From Pycnopodia helianthoides (taxonomy: Eukaryota; Echinodermata; Asteroidea; Forcipulatida; Asteriidae): a DNA stretch of 64,000 nt. Below are positions 34,370 to 46,200 of the stretch, piece by piece. Location of the stretch: assembly GCA_032158295.1 (NCBI GenBank), contig CM063243.1, positions 12,864,931 through 12,928,930 of the forward strand, written 5' to 3'. The notes beneath the pieces are model-generated. The model worked only from the letters and a program-made list of their open reading frames with translations, searched no databases and was not told the origin of the DNA. Position numbers and translations under genes: made by a program. Each line of letters begins with the position of its first letter. The stretch's first letter is position 1.

Positions 34370-34459
34370 GTGGTTGTGATGAATCCCTTGGATTATTTTG
34401 CTGTTGTCAACATAGAGACATTGGTAGAGTTGTGAGGAAATGGATGGAGATCTGTCAAG
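34370..34459 (+). CDS. Cassette E2: fully open phase 1-1 Cys-rich module exon
   Basis: The acceptor ATATTTGCAG and the donor GTCAAG|GTATGA are both good. All 90 bp are open in phase 1: GCDESLGLFCCCQHRDIGR, then VVRKWMEICQ. The first two thirds match E1 (4271) with two replacements (G to R); the last part and the following intron match the cassette at 4863. It therefore looks like a deletion fusion of two neighbouring ancestral exons that kept the frame. Confidence 0.5.
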
Positions 34460-35157
34460 GTATGATCAGAATCTACTTATTTACAGCTCATTACCAAGTT
34501 AGGATCTCTTCTGTAGATGTAGAATTGATTACACTGAGTCTACTCTTGATTTATTCCTTTTATCGTTCATTTATTAACGATAACGTGCCTTATGCTCAGC
34601 GAGGTACATGCATTGCGGCTGCGTTGTGTTGTTTGTTGCTGAACTGGCCTTGACCTACTTTTGTCTGATAGGTCAGTAAAACATCACGTATGCATGCCTG
34701 GGGACCATGGGGAAAGTAAATATCAAGGTCATGCTTGGTTGCTATAAACATTGGTTTCGAGGTCAGCATGGTTAGCATTGGTTTATATTGGCGGGTTGTG
34801 CAAAATTACTACATTTAGCCAATCACGTCTCTCGCTTAATTGCGGCAGTTTTAATTAGGCAGGATAGCTGTCAGGAGGTGCTCCTTGTACCGCCCCACCT
34901 TCTCTTACTACTCAGCATTCTCAACAGAGTCAGGCATCAGCTGGGTCCAGGGGTGAGTGCTCGGCCTCCGGGCTTAGTTTTGATGGGATAGGCTCCATGA
35001 CCATACATCAACCACAGGCATTTTTTCTTGGGTTGCATGTTTCACAACAAACCAAAGAAAAAATTTGGCAGAGTGCATTTGTAGATTTTTCGCTTTTGTG
35101 TCATGACACAAGTGTTTCTGCAAATATTATTGATAAGTATGGGCCGGCCTCTCTGAT

Positions 35158-35640
35158 TTGTCTCTGGTTGTTGAGCAGGGAAAACATGTTTTGCGGAAAC
35201 CTTGGGTTTCAAGGAAGAAAATTGAGTCGGTAGATGTCTGGCAATCTTCTTTCCATACATTCATGGCTATCTTCCTCCAAAAGCACCCATTTCGATCTGC
35301 AGAGCTGCTCAAATATGCCGAAATTATCCGGCATGCTGCCAATCAATTTCCCGATTTCGGGTGGCGGCTTTATGATAAGCAGTTCCGCTTAAAGCAAGAG
35401 ATGATCCCGACTCGCCCTTGGGGTGATCTAGATATGGAACTGTGGCTCACCATTGCAGCTGCCAGTGTTGCTTCCCCTGTGGTGCCAGGCAGCAATTGGT
35501 CATCTTCCTTTTCGGTGCAGCAAGTGGATAAGTCGAAACCAGCTACTTATAAAGGTTGTGTGTGTTTCGCATTTATAATGGGAAAGGTTGCTTTGGGCGC
35601 CTCTGTGAGTTTGCAGTAAATGTTCTTCGACCGGCCAAGG
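35158..35640 (+). pseudogene. DIRS-type gag-like protein fragment
   Basis: The frame carries SVDVWQSSFHTFMAIFLQKH, then AELLKYAEIIRHAA, FGWRLYDKQFRLKQ and LDMELWLTIA. This pattern is known from the ORF preceding RT in DIRS-like elements. A Cys/His knuckle follows in another frame (FRIYNGKGCFGRLCEFA, around 35565-35615), so there is a frameshift. The fragment is non-functional. Confidence 0.6.
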
Positions 35641-35984
35641 TACATACCTTTGTTGCATGGGTCAAGTTGGTGGGCAGGCACGGGGCGTTAATTCAGCCCC
35701 ATACTCATGGGTGGCACATCAAAAGCCAAGGGCTCATGCCACCAAGGCATCTAGCTTTGTAGCTAACCCTAAACCAGGCAGTAGTGTTAGGTCCACAGTT
35801 GGGCCGGTTACTATAAAGGGGATAACACTCACTCTTTTGGCGGGGAGCTAGTTCTTTTCGTGCTTCCAACGCCAATTAATTTGTCATTTCTTATTTTGTG
35901 GTTGGCCAGTTATGACAACACCGTTGATGGTCCTGTTGTACTTAATGGTTTTTCTTTTGGTTTTTCATTAGAATACACAGGCCC

Positions 35985-36775
35985 CAGGGTAGCCCGCGAC
36001 TCCGATTGCTTAGCCTCTGCCTCAGCTCAGCCACAAATTGTGCAGGAAAAGTTAGCTGCTGAAATTGTGATCGGTAGGGTAGCTGGCCCATTTGTCAAGC
36101 GGCCGTTTAAACATTTGCAATGCTCTCCAATAGGTCTGGTGCCTAAACATGAGCCTAACAAATTCTGGCTTATTCATCATTTTTCTTTTCCCAGTCGGTT
36201 AACGATTTTATTAACAAGGATCATTGTTCCGTGCACTACGCTTCATTTGATAGGGCGGTTGAGTTGGTGGTTGAGACAGGGCTGGGTGCATGGCTAGCTA
36301 AGGCGGATATAAAGTCAGCTTTTAGGTTGCTTCCAGTTTCTCCATCTGACTATGAATTACTTGGTTTTACCTTTAATGGGATGTTTTACTACAATAAATG
36401 CCTTCCCATGGGATGCAGCATTTCTTGCTCATTGTTTGAGAAGTTTAGTTCATTTTTAGAATTTCGTGTTAAATATGTTTCTGGGTCAAAGTTTGTGACC
36501 CATTATCTTGATGATTTTTTGTTTGTGGGCACAACAAGGGATGAGTGCGCTAATTTGCTGTGTGCATTCCAAGTTATGTGTGATACGCTAGGTGTGCCTC
36601 TTGCGTGTGAAAAAAAACAGTTGGATCGGTTCAAGTTATCACCTTTCTGGGGTTGCAAATTAACTCAGTGTCATGCCAGGTCCGTGTTTCCCATGAGACG
36701 GTTTTGATCCGACAAGAGATTTTCTGGTTACAAAATTTATTGAGGGTGCGAAGCGTGGATCCCCTGTTCAAGATA
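35985..36775 (+). pseudogene. DIRS-type reverse transcriptase, frameshifted and 3' truncated
   Basis: The first part holds GPFVKRPFKHLQCSPIGLVP and FWLIHHFSFP. A frameshift at about 36195 leads to HYASFDRAVELVVE, AKADIKSAFRLLPVSPSDY, CLPMGCSISCSLFEKFSSF and the catalytic HYLDDFLFVG (around 36505). A further frame change near 36645 follows. Homology is to gypsy/DIRS RT by motif recognition. Confidence 0.75.
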
Positions 36776-36924
36776 GTCGGGTGCTCATTTCCGTGCCATT
36801 GAATTCATGTACTAAGGATAGTGTTTCAAAACATTGGGACACAATGTCAGGTTGTAAAGAAGTTGGTGACAATGGACATAAACTTACCATATTTTAACCT
36901 TTATTTTAACCTTTTTAACTACAG

Positions 36925-37002
36925 GTTTGCATGATGAACCACTCTTATGCAGCACTCTGTTTTCAATCTGGGCCGTAAAAACACCAGCGAAAGTGTTTCA
37001 AG
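36925..37002 (+). CDS. Cassette J: fully open phase 1-1 exon
   Basis: The acceptor TTTTAACTACAG and the donor TTTCAAG|GTATGA flank it. All 78 bp are open: LHDEPLLCSTLFSIWAV, then KTPAKVFQ. HDE and the ending VFQ|G match family C (HDES..., GGVFQG). It has a single cysteine, fewer than the E exons. Confidence 0.45.
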
Positions 37003-37148
37003 GTATGAGCAGTGTTTATTACTTAACAGTGTGTCCTTAGATAAACATGTAAGCAATATTTGCAGTGTGTTAACCTCTGTTTAAAGACATACATGTATGA
37101 GGCTCTGGTAATTGTTGCTATCATCTGTGTTGTGATGTAACACGCTAA

Positions 37149-37365
37149 TGTCAGCCAGGTACCATGAAGACGCTGATGGAGTCTTGTCCGTGAGTCAGGA
37201 GTGACGTCTTTGTACTTGCATCTAATCATCATGAAGATGAAGAGTGGAAGTTCTAGATAAGATCTCTTGTGTCTTGTCAGTGAGTCAGGAGTGACGGTCT
37301 TTGTACTTGCATCTAATCATCATGAAGATGAAGAGTGGAAGTTATAGATAAGATCTCTTCAAAAA
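37149..37365 (+). pseudogene. Cassette K with internal tandem duplication
   Basis: It carries YHEDADGVLSVSQE and, one frame over, SDVFVLASNHHEDEEWKF and a stop. An 85-bp part (CTTGTC...GTGAGTCAGGAGTGACG...AAGATGAAGAGTGGAAGTT) is repeated at about 37272-37355. No clean donor. Confidence 0.4.
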
Positions 37366-37519
37366 ATGAACAATTGAAGAGCTTTAATCTAAATTCTTGA
37401 AGATTTTAGACATTGTTTAATTTTGACGAAAGATTTTAGAAGAAATGGTCGTTGTTTATGCGACCATTTGATTGTTTACTTGTCAATGAAACCCACATGT
37501 TTAACAATTTTTATTACAG

Positions 37520-37590
37520 ATAACCGTGCGTCTCTGCTTCAGCATCGTTATGAATGGAATTGTGTCACTGCATGTAACAACCCACAGTGA
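37520..37590 (+). CDS. Cassette L: possible terminal exon
   Basis: The acceptor TTTTTATTACAG flanks it. Phase 1 reads NRASLLQHRYEWNCVTACNN, PQ, then TGA at 37588-37590. It has two cysteines and no cassette after it with a clear acceptor, so it may be the last coding exon of copy 2. There is no paralogue to test it. Confidence 0.35.
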
Positions 37591-38469
37591 AGGCCATAGA
37601 TGCTTCGGGAAACAGTGTGTTCTTTGGTACATAGGTATTTAAACCATATTTGTAAACTGTTAGCCTGAACTTGAAGACAAACGTGAATGTTGCTCTGTAA
37701 ACTGATAGCATTTGACCTTTTTGCATAATTCAGATGGATAAAGTTTTACAATTTGGTAGAGTTTTAACTGTAAATAATTTAGTCACGATTAGTTTGATAA
37801 AAAGAGATGTCATGTGACCCATAGCTTGGTTGAGAATTGTTAACTTGAATTTATACTTTTTATTTGTATCCTTTCCTTTGTCACACAGCATAGATGTTCA
37901 GTGGCAAGATATGGATCTTTGGATGAAGACAGTCATATAACTTGAAGTATCATTGCAAGAATTTACGCAGTAACTAATGCAACTGTTCCGTCATCAGCAT
38001 TTTTCTTCATGATTACCTCAACCGAATTTATCAGTTTTGCGGCCCATCGGACAATTAGAGGCAATTTACAGCATTTAGTCTCGAGAGGATAATAATGAAC
38101 AATTCGATCGGAAGTCTGCATTGGATATTTTGTGAACACTTGAAACTGTTGAATTTGCTCCAGAGGTAAATTGCAGGCTGAATTCGTGATTAAATTTCAG
38201 TTACTCTTATTTGATTAGAAAAACTGTTACTAAGACAAAATATTTGATTGTCCAGAGCATGTGTCCATTGTTTAAAAATTTATTTTAAGAATGAAAATGT
38301 GAAAGCTGTTTGGCCATTCAGTTGATTTTATTTTGGCAGCACGGATGATGGTTTTTGTAAAAAAGTAACATGAAATAGTTCTCCCTTAAAGTTGGGAAGA
38401 TTTTGTCCACATGTTAGAAACATTTAAACATGTCTGAATGAAAAAGTGGTTTGTGTAGAAACTATCAAC

Positions 38470-38740
38470 TTAATACTTGTAACAAGTGTTTTGACCGAAT
38501 ACATGTACATACTTGTAATGAGTTACTTTCATTACAAGTACATGTATTCAATGACAGATTGCATGTTTGTAATGAGGTACTTCATTACATTCATGCAATT
38601 AAATCATGCTTGCAATGAAGTTGCAAGTGTGTAAAAGTTTCATGCATGTACATGAAGTACCTCATTACAAGCATGAAACGTGTCGGTTTATTTGTAATGC
38701 AGTGGCTCATTACAAAATATGAATACTCATTACAAATATA
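38470..38740. repeat. Palindrome array, copy 2
   Basis: A diverged copy of the array at 16489-16800, with units such as CTTGTAATGAGTTAC followed by the near complement. One unit is partly deleted (TGCAATGAAG|TTGCAAGTG at about 38612). Confidence 0.7.
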
Positions 38741-39254
38741 AAGACGACAAGCTTGTAGGGAGTGTATTTGAGCACTAGTTATTATTAAGTTACACTTATT
38801 TTGAGTTACAATTAATTGATGTTAAAGGTGAATTGTATTGTCTTGTGTAAGAAGCTGTCATCCAATTATTCATCCCAAATGGTATAATGGTTATGGGGTG
38901 GGTTACAACCACTCTGTCCTCCACTAATGTCATCAAACCGATGTATGCTTTATCAAAGTTTATCTATTTAGTATTTGTTTTACATTGCTATTAATAAGAT
39001 TTGAAGTTTTTATTGCAATAGAAGTAAGTTTAAATGTTAAATTTCTGTTGCCAGGTTGCTGAACATATACATGTATGGCTTACAGTGTGAAATAAATACA
39101 TATTATAATGTGTCGATCATGTACCAAAAAAAACTATTGTTTTGTCATTGTTTTATAAAAGTCCCCTTTTGCATCATTGAATTGCCATGTTGCTTTGTGC
39201 AGGACGCTTTTGTTAATTTTTCATTATATTGTAAAACTCCCCTGTTGCATCATA

Positions 39255-39380
39255 GATTTGCCATGTCCTTTCTCCAAATTCAAGGACACAATGTCCAATG
39301 TATGTGCATAGTCCATTGTGAAGATGCATTGTCCACTGTACTTTCTCCAAATTCAAGGACACAATGTCCAATGTGTATGC
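39255..39380. repeat. Imperfect duplication at the satellite's left edge
   Basis: TCCAAATTCAAGGACACAAT occurs twice about 93 bp apart (about 39275 and 39348). ATTGTCCAATGTCC at 17185-17200 in copy 1 resembles this segment, which may be the seed from which the satellite grew. Confidence 0.55.
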
Positions 39381-39780
39381 ATAGTCCAGGGACCCTCCTT
39401 TGTCTGTATTGTATCCATTGTCTCCTTTGTGTGCACATACACTCCCATGTCTCCATTGTATGCAGGGACCCACCTTTGTCTCCATTGTCTCAATTGTAAG
39501 CAGGTAGGATCTTTCTTCTCCATTGTCTCCTTTGTATTATTTTGTTTCCATTGTCTCCTTTGTATTATTTTGTTTCCATTGTCTCCTTTGTATGCAGGGA
39601 CGCTCCTTTGTCTCCATTGTCTCTATTGAATGCAGGTAGGCTCTTTTGTCTCCATTGTCTCTATTGAATGCAGGTAGGCTCTTTTGTTTCCATTGTCTCT
39701 ATTGAATGCAGGTGACTCCTTTGTTTCCATTGTCTCCTTTGTATGCAGGTACGCTCCTTTGTCTCCATTGTCTCTATTGA
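39381..39780. repeat. Minisatellite, about 37-bp unit
   Basis: Roughly ten irregular units containing CTCCATTGTCTCTATTGAA and TGCAGGTAGG. The last four (from about 39600) are most regular. Each ends in TGCAGGT, which becomes the unit of the next block. Confidence 0.75.
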
Positions 39781-39852
39781 ATGCAGGTATGCAGGTATGC
39801 AGGTATGCAGGTATGCAGGTATGCAGGTATGCAGGTATGCAGGTATGCAGGA
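39781..39852. repeat. 8-bp microsatellite (AGGTATGC)n
   Basis: About nine perfect units. The block sits exactly between the ~37-bp minisatellite and the 7-mer satellite. Confidence 0.9.
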
Positions 39853-40170
39853 GCAGGAGCAGGACGCAGGACGCAGGACGCAGGACGCAGGACGCAGGGA
39901 AAGCAGGACGCAGGACGCAGGACGCAGGACGCAGGACGCAGGACGCAGGACGCAGGACGCAGGACGAGCAGGACGCAGGACGCAGGACGCAGGACGCAGG
40001 ACGCAGGACGCAGGACGCAGGACGCAGGACGCAGGACGCAGGACGCAGGACGCCAGAGGACGCAGGACGCAGGACGCAGGACGCAGGACGCAGGACGCAG
40101 GACGCAGGACGCAGGACGCAGGACGCAGGACAGGACGAGGACGCAGGAGCAGGACGCAGGACGCAGGACG
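39853..40170. repeat. 7-mer satellite (GCAGGAC)n
   Basis: About 42 units, broken by rare partial units (for example AGGGAAAGCAGGAC near 39895). Confidence 0.9.
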
Positions 40171-41940
40171 AAGGACGAGGACGCGCAGGACGAGGAGCGA
40201 AGGAGAGCGAGGACGAAGGAAGGCGAAGGACGAAGGACGAAGGCAAGGGAAGGACGAAGGACGAAGGACGAAGGACGAGAGACGAAGGACGAAGGCGAAG
40301 ACGAAGGACGAAGGACGAAGGACGAAGGACGAAGGACGAAGGACAAGACGAAGGACGAAGAGGGACGAAGGACGAAGGACGAGACAGGAAGGACGAACAA
40401 GGACGAAGGGGACGAAGGACGAAGGAGAAGGACGAAGGGGACGAGAGGGACGAAGGACACGAAGGACGAAGGACGAAGGACGAAGGACGAAGGAACGAAG
40501 GACGAAGGACGAAGGACGAGGCGAAGGACGAAGGGAAGCGAAGGACGAAGGACGAGGCGAAGGACGAAGGAAGGGACGAAGGACGAAGGACGAAGGACGA
40601 AGGACGAAGGACGAAGGACGAAGGACGGGAAGGACGAAGGAACGAAGGACGAAGGACGGGAGACGAAGGACGAAGGACGAAGGACGAAGGACGAAGGACG
40701 AAAGGACGAAGGACGAAGGACGAAGGACGAAGGGACGAAGGACGAAGGACGAAGGGACGAAGGACGAAGGACGAAGGACGAAGGAAAGGACGAAGGACGA
40801 AGGACGAAGGACGAAGAAGACGAGGACGAAGACGAAGGACGAAGGACGAAGGACGAAGGACGAAGGACGAAGGACGAAGGAGAAAGGACGAAGGACGAAG
40901 GACGAGGACGAAGGACGAAGGACGAAGGACGAAGGACGAAGGACGAAGGACGAAGGACGAGGACAGGAAGGACGAAGGACGAAGGACGAAGGACAGGACA
41001 GGACGAAGGACGAAGGACGAAGGACGAAGGACGAAGGACGAAGGACGAAGGACGAAGGACGAAGGACGAAGGACGAAGCAAGGACGGAAGGAGAAGGACG
41101 AAGGACGAAGGACGAAGGACGAAGGACGAAGGACGAAGGACGAAGGAGAACGAAGGACGAAGGACGAAGGACAAGGACGAAGGCAAGGACGAAGGACGAA
41201 GGGACGAAGGGACGAAGGACGAGAAGGACGAAGGACGAAGGACGAAGGACGAAGGGACGAAGGACGAAGGAACGAAGGACGAAGGACGAAGGACGAAGGA
41301 CGAAGGACGAAGGACGAAGGACGAAGGGACGAAGAGGACGAAGGACGAAGGACGAAGGACGAAAGGACGGACAGAGACGAAGGACGAAGGACGAAGGACG
41401 AAGGACGAAGGACGAAGGACGAAGGACGAAGGACGAAGGAGACGAAGGACGAAGGACGAAGGACGAAGGACGAAGGACGAAGGACGAAGGACGAAGGAGC
41501 GAAGGACGAAGGACAAGGACAAGGGACGAAGGACGAAGGACGAAGGACGAAGGACGAAGGACGAAGGACGAAGGACGAAGACGAAGGACGAAGGACAAGG
41601 ACGAAGGACGAACAGGACGAAGGACGAAGAAGGACAGACAGGAACAAGACAGGACGAAGGACGAAAGGACGAAAGGACGAAGGACGAAGGACGAAGGACA
41701 AGGACGAAGGACGAAAGAAAGGACAAGGACGAAGGACGAAGGCGAAGGACGAAGGACGAAAGGACGAAAGGACGAAGGACGAAGGACGAAGGACGAAGGA
41801 CGAAGGACGAAAGGACGAAGGACAAGGACGAAGGACAAAGGACGAAGGACGAAGGACAAGGACGAAGGACAGAAGGACAGAAGGGACGAAGGCAGAAGGA
41901 CAAAGGACAAGGACAAAGGACGAAGGACGAAGGACGAAGG
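40171..41940. repeat. 7-mer satellite (GAAGGAC)n
   Basis: Roughly 240 units with scattered single-base insertions and deletions. Near 41600-41940 units of AAGGAC (6 bp) and AAAGGAC become frequent, giving a gradual change into the next block. Confidence 0.9.
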
Positions 41941-42780
41941 ACAAGGACAAAGGACAAAGGACAAAGGACAAAGGACAGAAGGACAAAGGACAAGGACAAG
42001 GACAAGGACAAGGACAAAGGACAAGGACAAGGACAAGGACAAGGACAAAGGACAAAGGACAAAGGACAAAGGACAAAGGACGAAAGGACAAAGGCAAGGA
42101 CAAAGGACAAAGGACAGACAAGGACAAGGACAAAGGACAAAGGACAAGGACAAAGGACAAGGACAAAGGACAAGGACAAAGGACAAGGACAAAGGACAAA
42201 GGACAAGGACAAGGACAAAGGAAAAGGACAAAGGACAAGGACAAGGACAAAGGACAAAGGACAAAGGACAAGGAAAGGACAAAGGACAAGGAAAGGACAA
42301 AGGACAAAGGACAAAGGACAAGGACAAGGACAAAGGACAAAGGACAAGGACAAAGGACAAGGACAAAGGACAAGGACAAGGACAAAGGACAAAGGACAAA
42401 GGACAAAGGACAAAGGACAAAGGGACAACAAGGACAAAGGACAAAGGACAAAGGACAAAGGACAAAGGACAAAGGACAAAGGACAAAGGACAAAGGCAAA
42501 GGACAAAGGACAAAGGACAAAGGACAAAGCAAAGGACAAAGGACAAAGGACAAAGGACAAAGGACAAAGGACAAAGGAAAAGGACAAAGGACAAGGACAA
42601 AGGACAAAGGACAAAGGACAAAGGGACAAAGGACAAAGGACAAGGACAAAGGACAAAGGGACAAAGGCAAAGGGACGAAGGACAAAGGCAAGGACAAAGA
42701 CAAAGGACAAAGGACAAGGACAAAGGACAAGGAAGGGACAAAGGACAAAGGACAAACGGGCAAACAGGACAAAGGACAAG
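41941..42780. repeat. 7-mer/6-mer satellite (AAAGGAC / AAGGAC)n
   Basis: About 120-130 units. AAAGGAC dominates, with runs of the 6-bp AAGGAC. GAAGGAC has nearly vanished. Confidence 0.9.
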
Positions 42781-43240
42781 CGGCAACAAGGAGGGACAAC
42801 GAACAAAGGACAAGGCAAACAGGGAGGGACAAAGGACGCGGCAAATGGACTGGGACAAGGGCGAAAGGAAGTGGACAAAGACGAGGCAAACATGGAGAGG
42901 GACAAGCGCAAAAGTGAGAGGGGACAACAGGACAGGACAAACATGATGGACGAAGGGCAAACAGTGGATGGGACAAGGGGCAAAACAGTGAGTGGGACAA
43001 CGGACAAAACAAAGGACAAAGGCCAAAACAAGGAGGACAACGGCGGCAAAACATGGAGTGGGACGAACGGCAAAGGACAAGGACAAAGTGAGTGGGACGA
43101 AGGACAAGGCAAGGACAAACAGTGGAGTGGACGAAAGGGCGGACAAACAGTGGAAGTGAAGGACAAAGGGACAAAGGCAAACATGGAAGGACAAGGCGGC
43201 AAACAGGTGAGTGGACGAAAGGCGGCAAACAGTGGAGTGG
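42781..43240. repeat. Transition zone between 7-mer and 28-mer satellite
   Basis: Irregular units still spaced at multiples of about 7 bp. GGGACAA, GGCAAAC, AGTGGAG and GGACGAA appear one after another and then become fixed in order as the 28-mer. Confidence 0.75.
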
Positions 43241-46200
43241 GACGAACGGCGGCAAACAGTGGAGTGGGACAACGGGCGCAAACAGTGGAGTGGGACGAAC
43301 GGGCGCAAACAGTGATGGGACGAACGGGCGGAACAACAGTGGCAGGGCAAAGGACGAGGCGGCAAAAAGTGGAAGTGGACGAACGGGCGGCAAACAGTGG
43401 AGTGGGACGAAGGGCGGCAACAGTGGAGTGGACGAACGGGCGGCAAACAGTGGAGTGGGACGAACGGGCGGCAAACAGTGGAGTGGGACGAACGGGCGGC
43501 AAACAGTGGAGTGGGACGAACGGGCGGCAAACAGTGGAGTGGGACGAACGGGCGGCAAACAGTGGAGTGGGACGAACGGGCGGCAAACAGTGGAGTGGGA
43601 CGAACGGGCGGCAAACAGTGGAGTGGGACGAACGGGCGGCAAACAGTGGAGTGGGACGAACGGGCGGCAAACAGTGGAGTGGGACGAACGGGCGGCAAAC
43701 AGTGGAGTGGGACGAACGGGCGGCAAACAGTGGAGTGGGACGAACGGGCGGCAAACAGTGGAGTGGGACGAACGGGCGGCAAACAGTGGAGTGGGACGAA
43801 CGGGCGGCAAACAGTGGAGTGGGACGAACGGGCGGCAAACAGTGGAGTGGGGACGAACGGGCGGCAAACAGTGGAGTGGGACGAACGGGCGGCAAACAGT
43901 GGAGTGGGACGAACGGGCGGCAAACAGTGGAGTGGGACGAACGGGCGGCAAACAGTGGAGTGGGACGAACGGGCGGCAAACAGTGGAGTGGGACGAACGG
44001 GCGGCAAACAGTGGAGTGGGACGAACGGGCGGCAAACAGTGGAGTGGGACGAACGGGCGGCAAACAGTGGAGTGGGACGAACGGGCGGCAAACAGTGGAG
44101 TGGGACGAACGGGCGGCAAACAGTGGAGTGGGACGAACGGGCGGCAAACAGTGGAGTGGGGACGAACGGGCGGCAAACAGTGGAGTGGGACGAACGGGCG
44201 GCAAACAGTGGAGTGGGACGAACGGGCGGCAAACAGTGGAGTGGGACGAACGGGCGGCAAACAGTGGAGTGGGACGAACGGGCGGCAAACAGTGGAGTGG
44301 GACGAACGGGCGGCAAACAGTGGAGTGGGACGAACGGGCGGCAAACAGTGGAGTGGGACGAACGGGCGGCAAACAGTGGAGTGGGACGAACGGGCGGCAA
44401 ACAGTGGAGTGGGACGAACGGGCGGCAAACAGTGGAGTGGGACGAACGGGCGGCAAACAGTGGAGTGGGACGAACGGGCGGCAAACAGTGGAGTGGGACG
44501 AACGGGCGGCAAACAGTGGAGTGGGACGAACGGGCGGCAAACAGTGGAGTGGGACGAACGGGCGGCAAACAGTGGAGTGGGACGAACGGGCGGCAAACAG
44601 TGGAGTGGGACGAACGGGCGGCAAACAGTGGAGTGGGAACGAACGGGGGGCAAACAGGGGGGGACAACAGGGCGGGCGAAACAGTGGAGTGGGACGAACG
44701 GGCGGCAAACAGTGGAGTGGGACGAACGGGCGGCAAACAGTGGAGTGGGACGAACGGGCGGCAAACAGTGGAGTGGGACGAACGGGCGGCAAACAGTGGA
44801 GTGGGACGAACGGGCGGCAAACAGTGGAGTGGGACGAACGGGCGGCAAACAGTGGAGTGGGACGAACGGGCGGCAAACATGGAGTGGACGAACGGCGCAA
44901 CAGTGGATGGGACGAACGGGCGGCAAACAGTGGAGTGGGACGAACGGGCGGCAAACAGTGGAGTGGACGAACGGGCGGCAAACAGTGGAGTGGGACGAAC
45001 GGGCGGCAACAGTGGAGGTGGGACGAACGGGCGGCAAACAGTGGAGTGGGACGAAACGGGCGGCAAACAGTGGAGTGGACGAAGGGCGGCAAACAGGGTG
45101 GACGAACGGGGCAACAGTGGGTGGACGAACGGGCGGCAAACAGTGGAGTGGGACGAACGGGCGGCAAACAGTGGAGTGGGGACGAACGGGGGCAACGGGG
45201 GGACAAGGGGGAACGGGATGGGAGAACGGGCGAAACGTGGTGGGACGAACGGGCGGCAAACAGTGGAGTGGGACAAGGGCGGCAAACAGTGGAGTGGGAG
45301 AGGGGGAAACAGTGGAGGGGGAACGGGGGGGAAACAGTGGGGGCGAACGGCGGCAAGTGGGGACGAACGGGCGGCAAACAGTGGAGTGGGACGAACGGGC
45401 GGCAAACAGTGGAGTGGGACGAACGGGCGGCAAACAGTGGAGTGGGACGAACGGGCGGCAAACAGTGGAGTGGGACGAACGGGCGGCAAACAGTGGAGTG
45501 GGACGAACGGGCGGCAAACAGTGGAGTGGGACGAACGGGCGGCAAACAGTGGAGTGGGACGAACGGGCGGCAAACAGTGAGTGGCAGGGGCAACAGTGGG
45601 TGGGACAAGGGCAACGTGGGTGGGACGAACGGGCGGCAAACAGTGGAGTGGGACGAACGGGCGGCAAACAGTGGAGTGGGACGAACGGGCGGCAAACAGT
45701 GGAGTGGGACGAACGGGCGGCAAACAGTGGAGTGGGACGAACGGCGGCAAACAGTGGAGTGGGACGAACGGGCGGCAAACAGTGATGGGGACGGGGGAAA
45801 CAGTGGAGTGGAGAACGGGCGGCAAAGTGGAGTGGGACGAACGGGCGGAACAGTGAGGAGACGGGCGGAACGGGTGGAACAGGGGGACGGTAACATGGGT
45901 GGGACACGTGGGGGCAAACGTGGTGGAAACGGGCGGCGACAGGGGGAAAGGAGGGCGGAAACGTGGGGGGACAGGGGGAAAAGTGGAGGGGAACGAGGGG
46001 GCGAACGTGGGGGGAAAAATGGGGGCAACGGAGGGGACGAACGGGCGGACGTAGGGGGACAGGAGGGGCGGCGCAAACAGGGGAAAGTGGTGGGACGAAC
46101 GGGCGGCAAACAGTGGAGTGGGACGAACGGGCGGCAAACAGTGGAGTGGGACGAACGGGCGGCAAACAGTGGAGTGGACGACGCGGAACTAGGGACGAAC

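Larger units (their letters stand above)
34553..36780 (+). mobile_element. Degenerate DIRS-like (tyrosine-recombinase class) retrotransposon fragment
   Basis: Host intron sequence matching 4958-5055 stops at about 34553. A gag-like region and an RT region of the type seen in DIRS elements follow. The element is cut off soon after the RT; no tyrosine recombinase, RNase H or terminal repeats were found. Edges are approximate. Confidence 0.65.
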
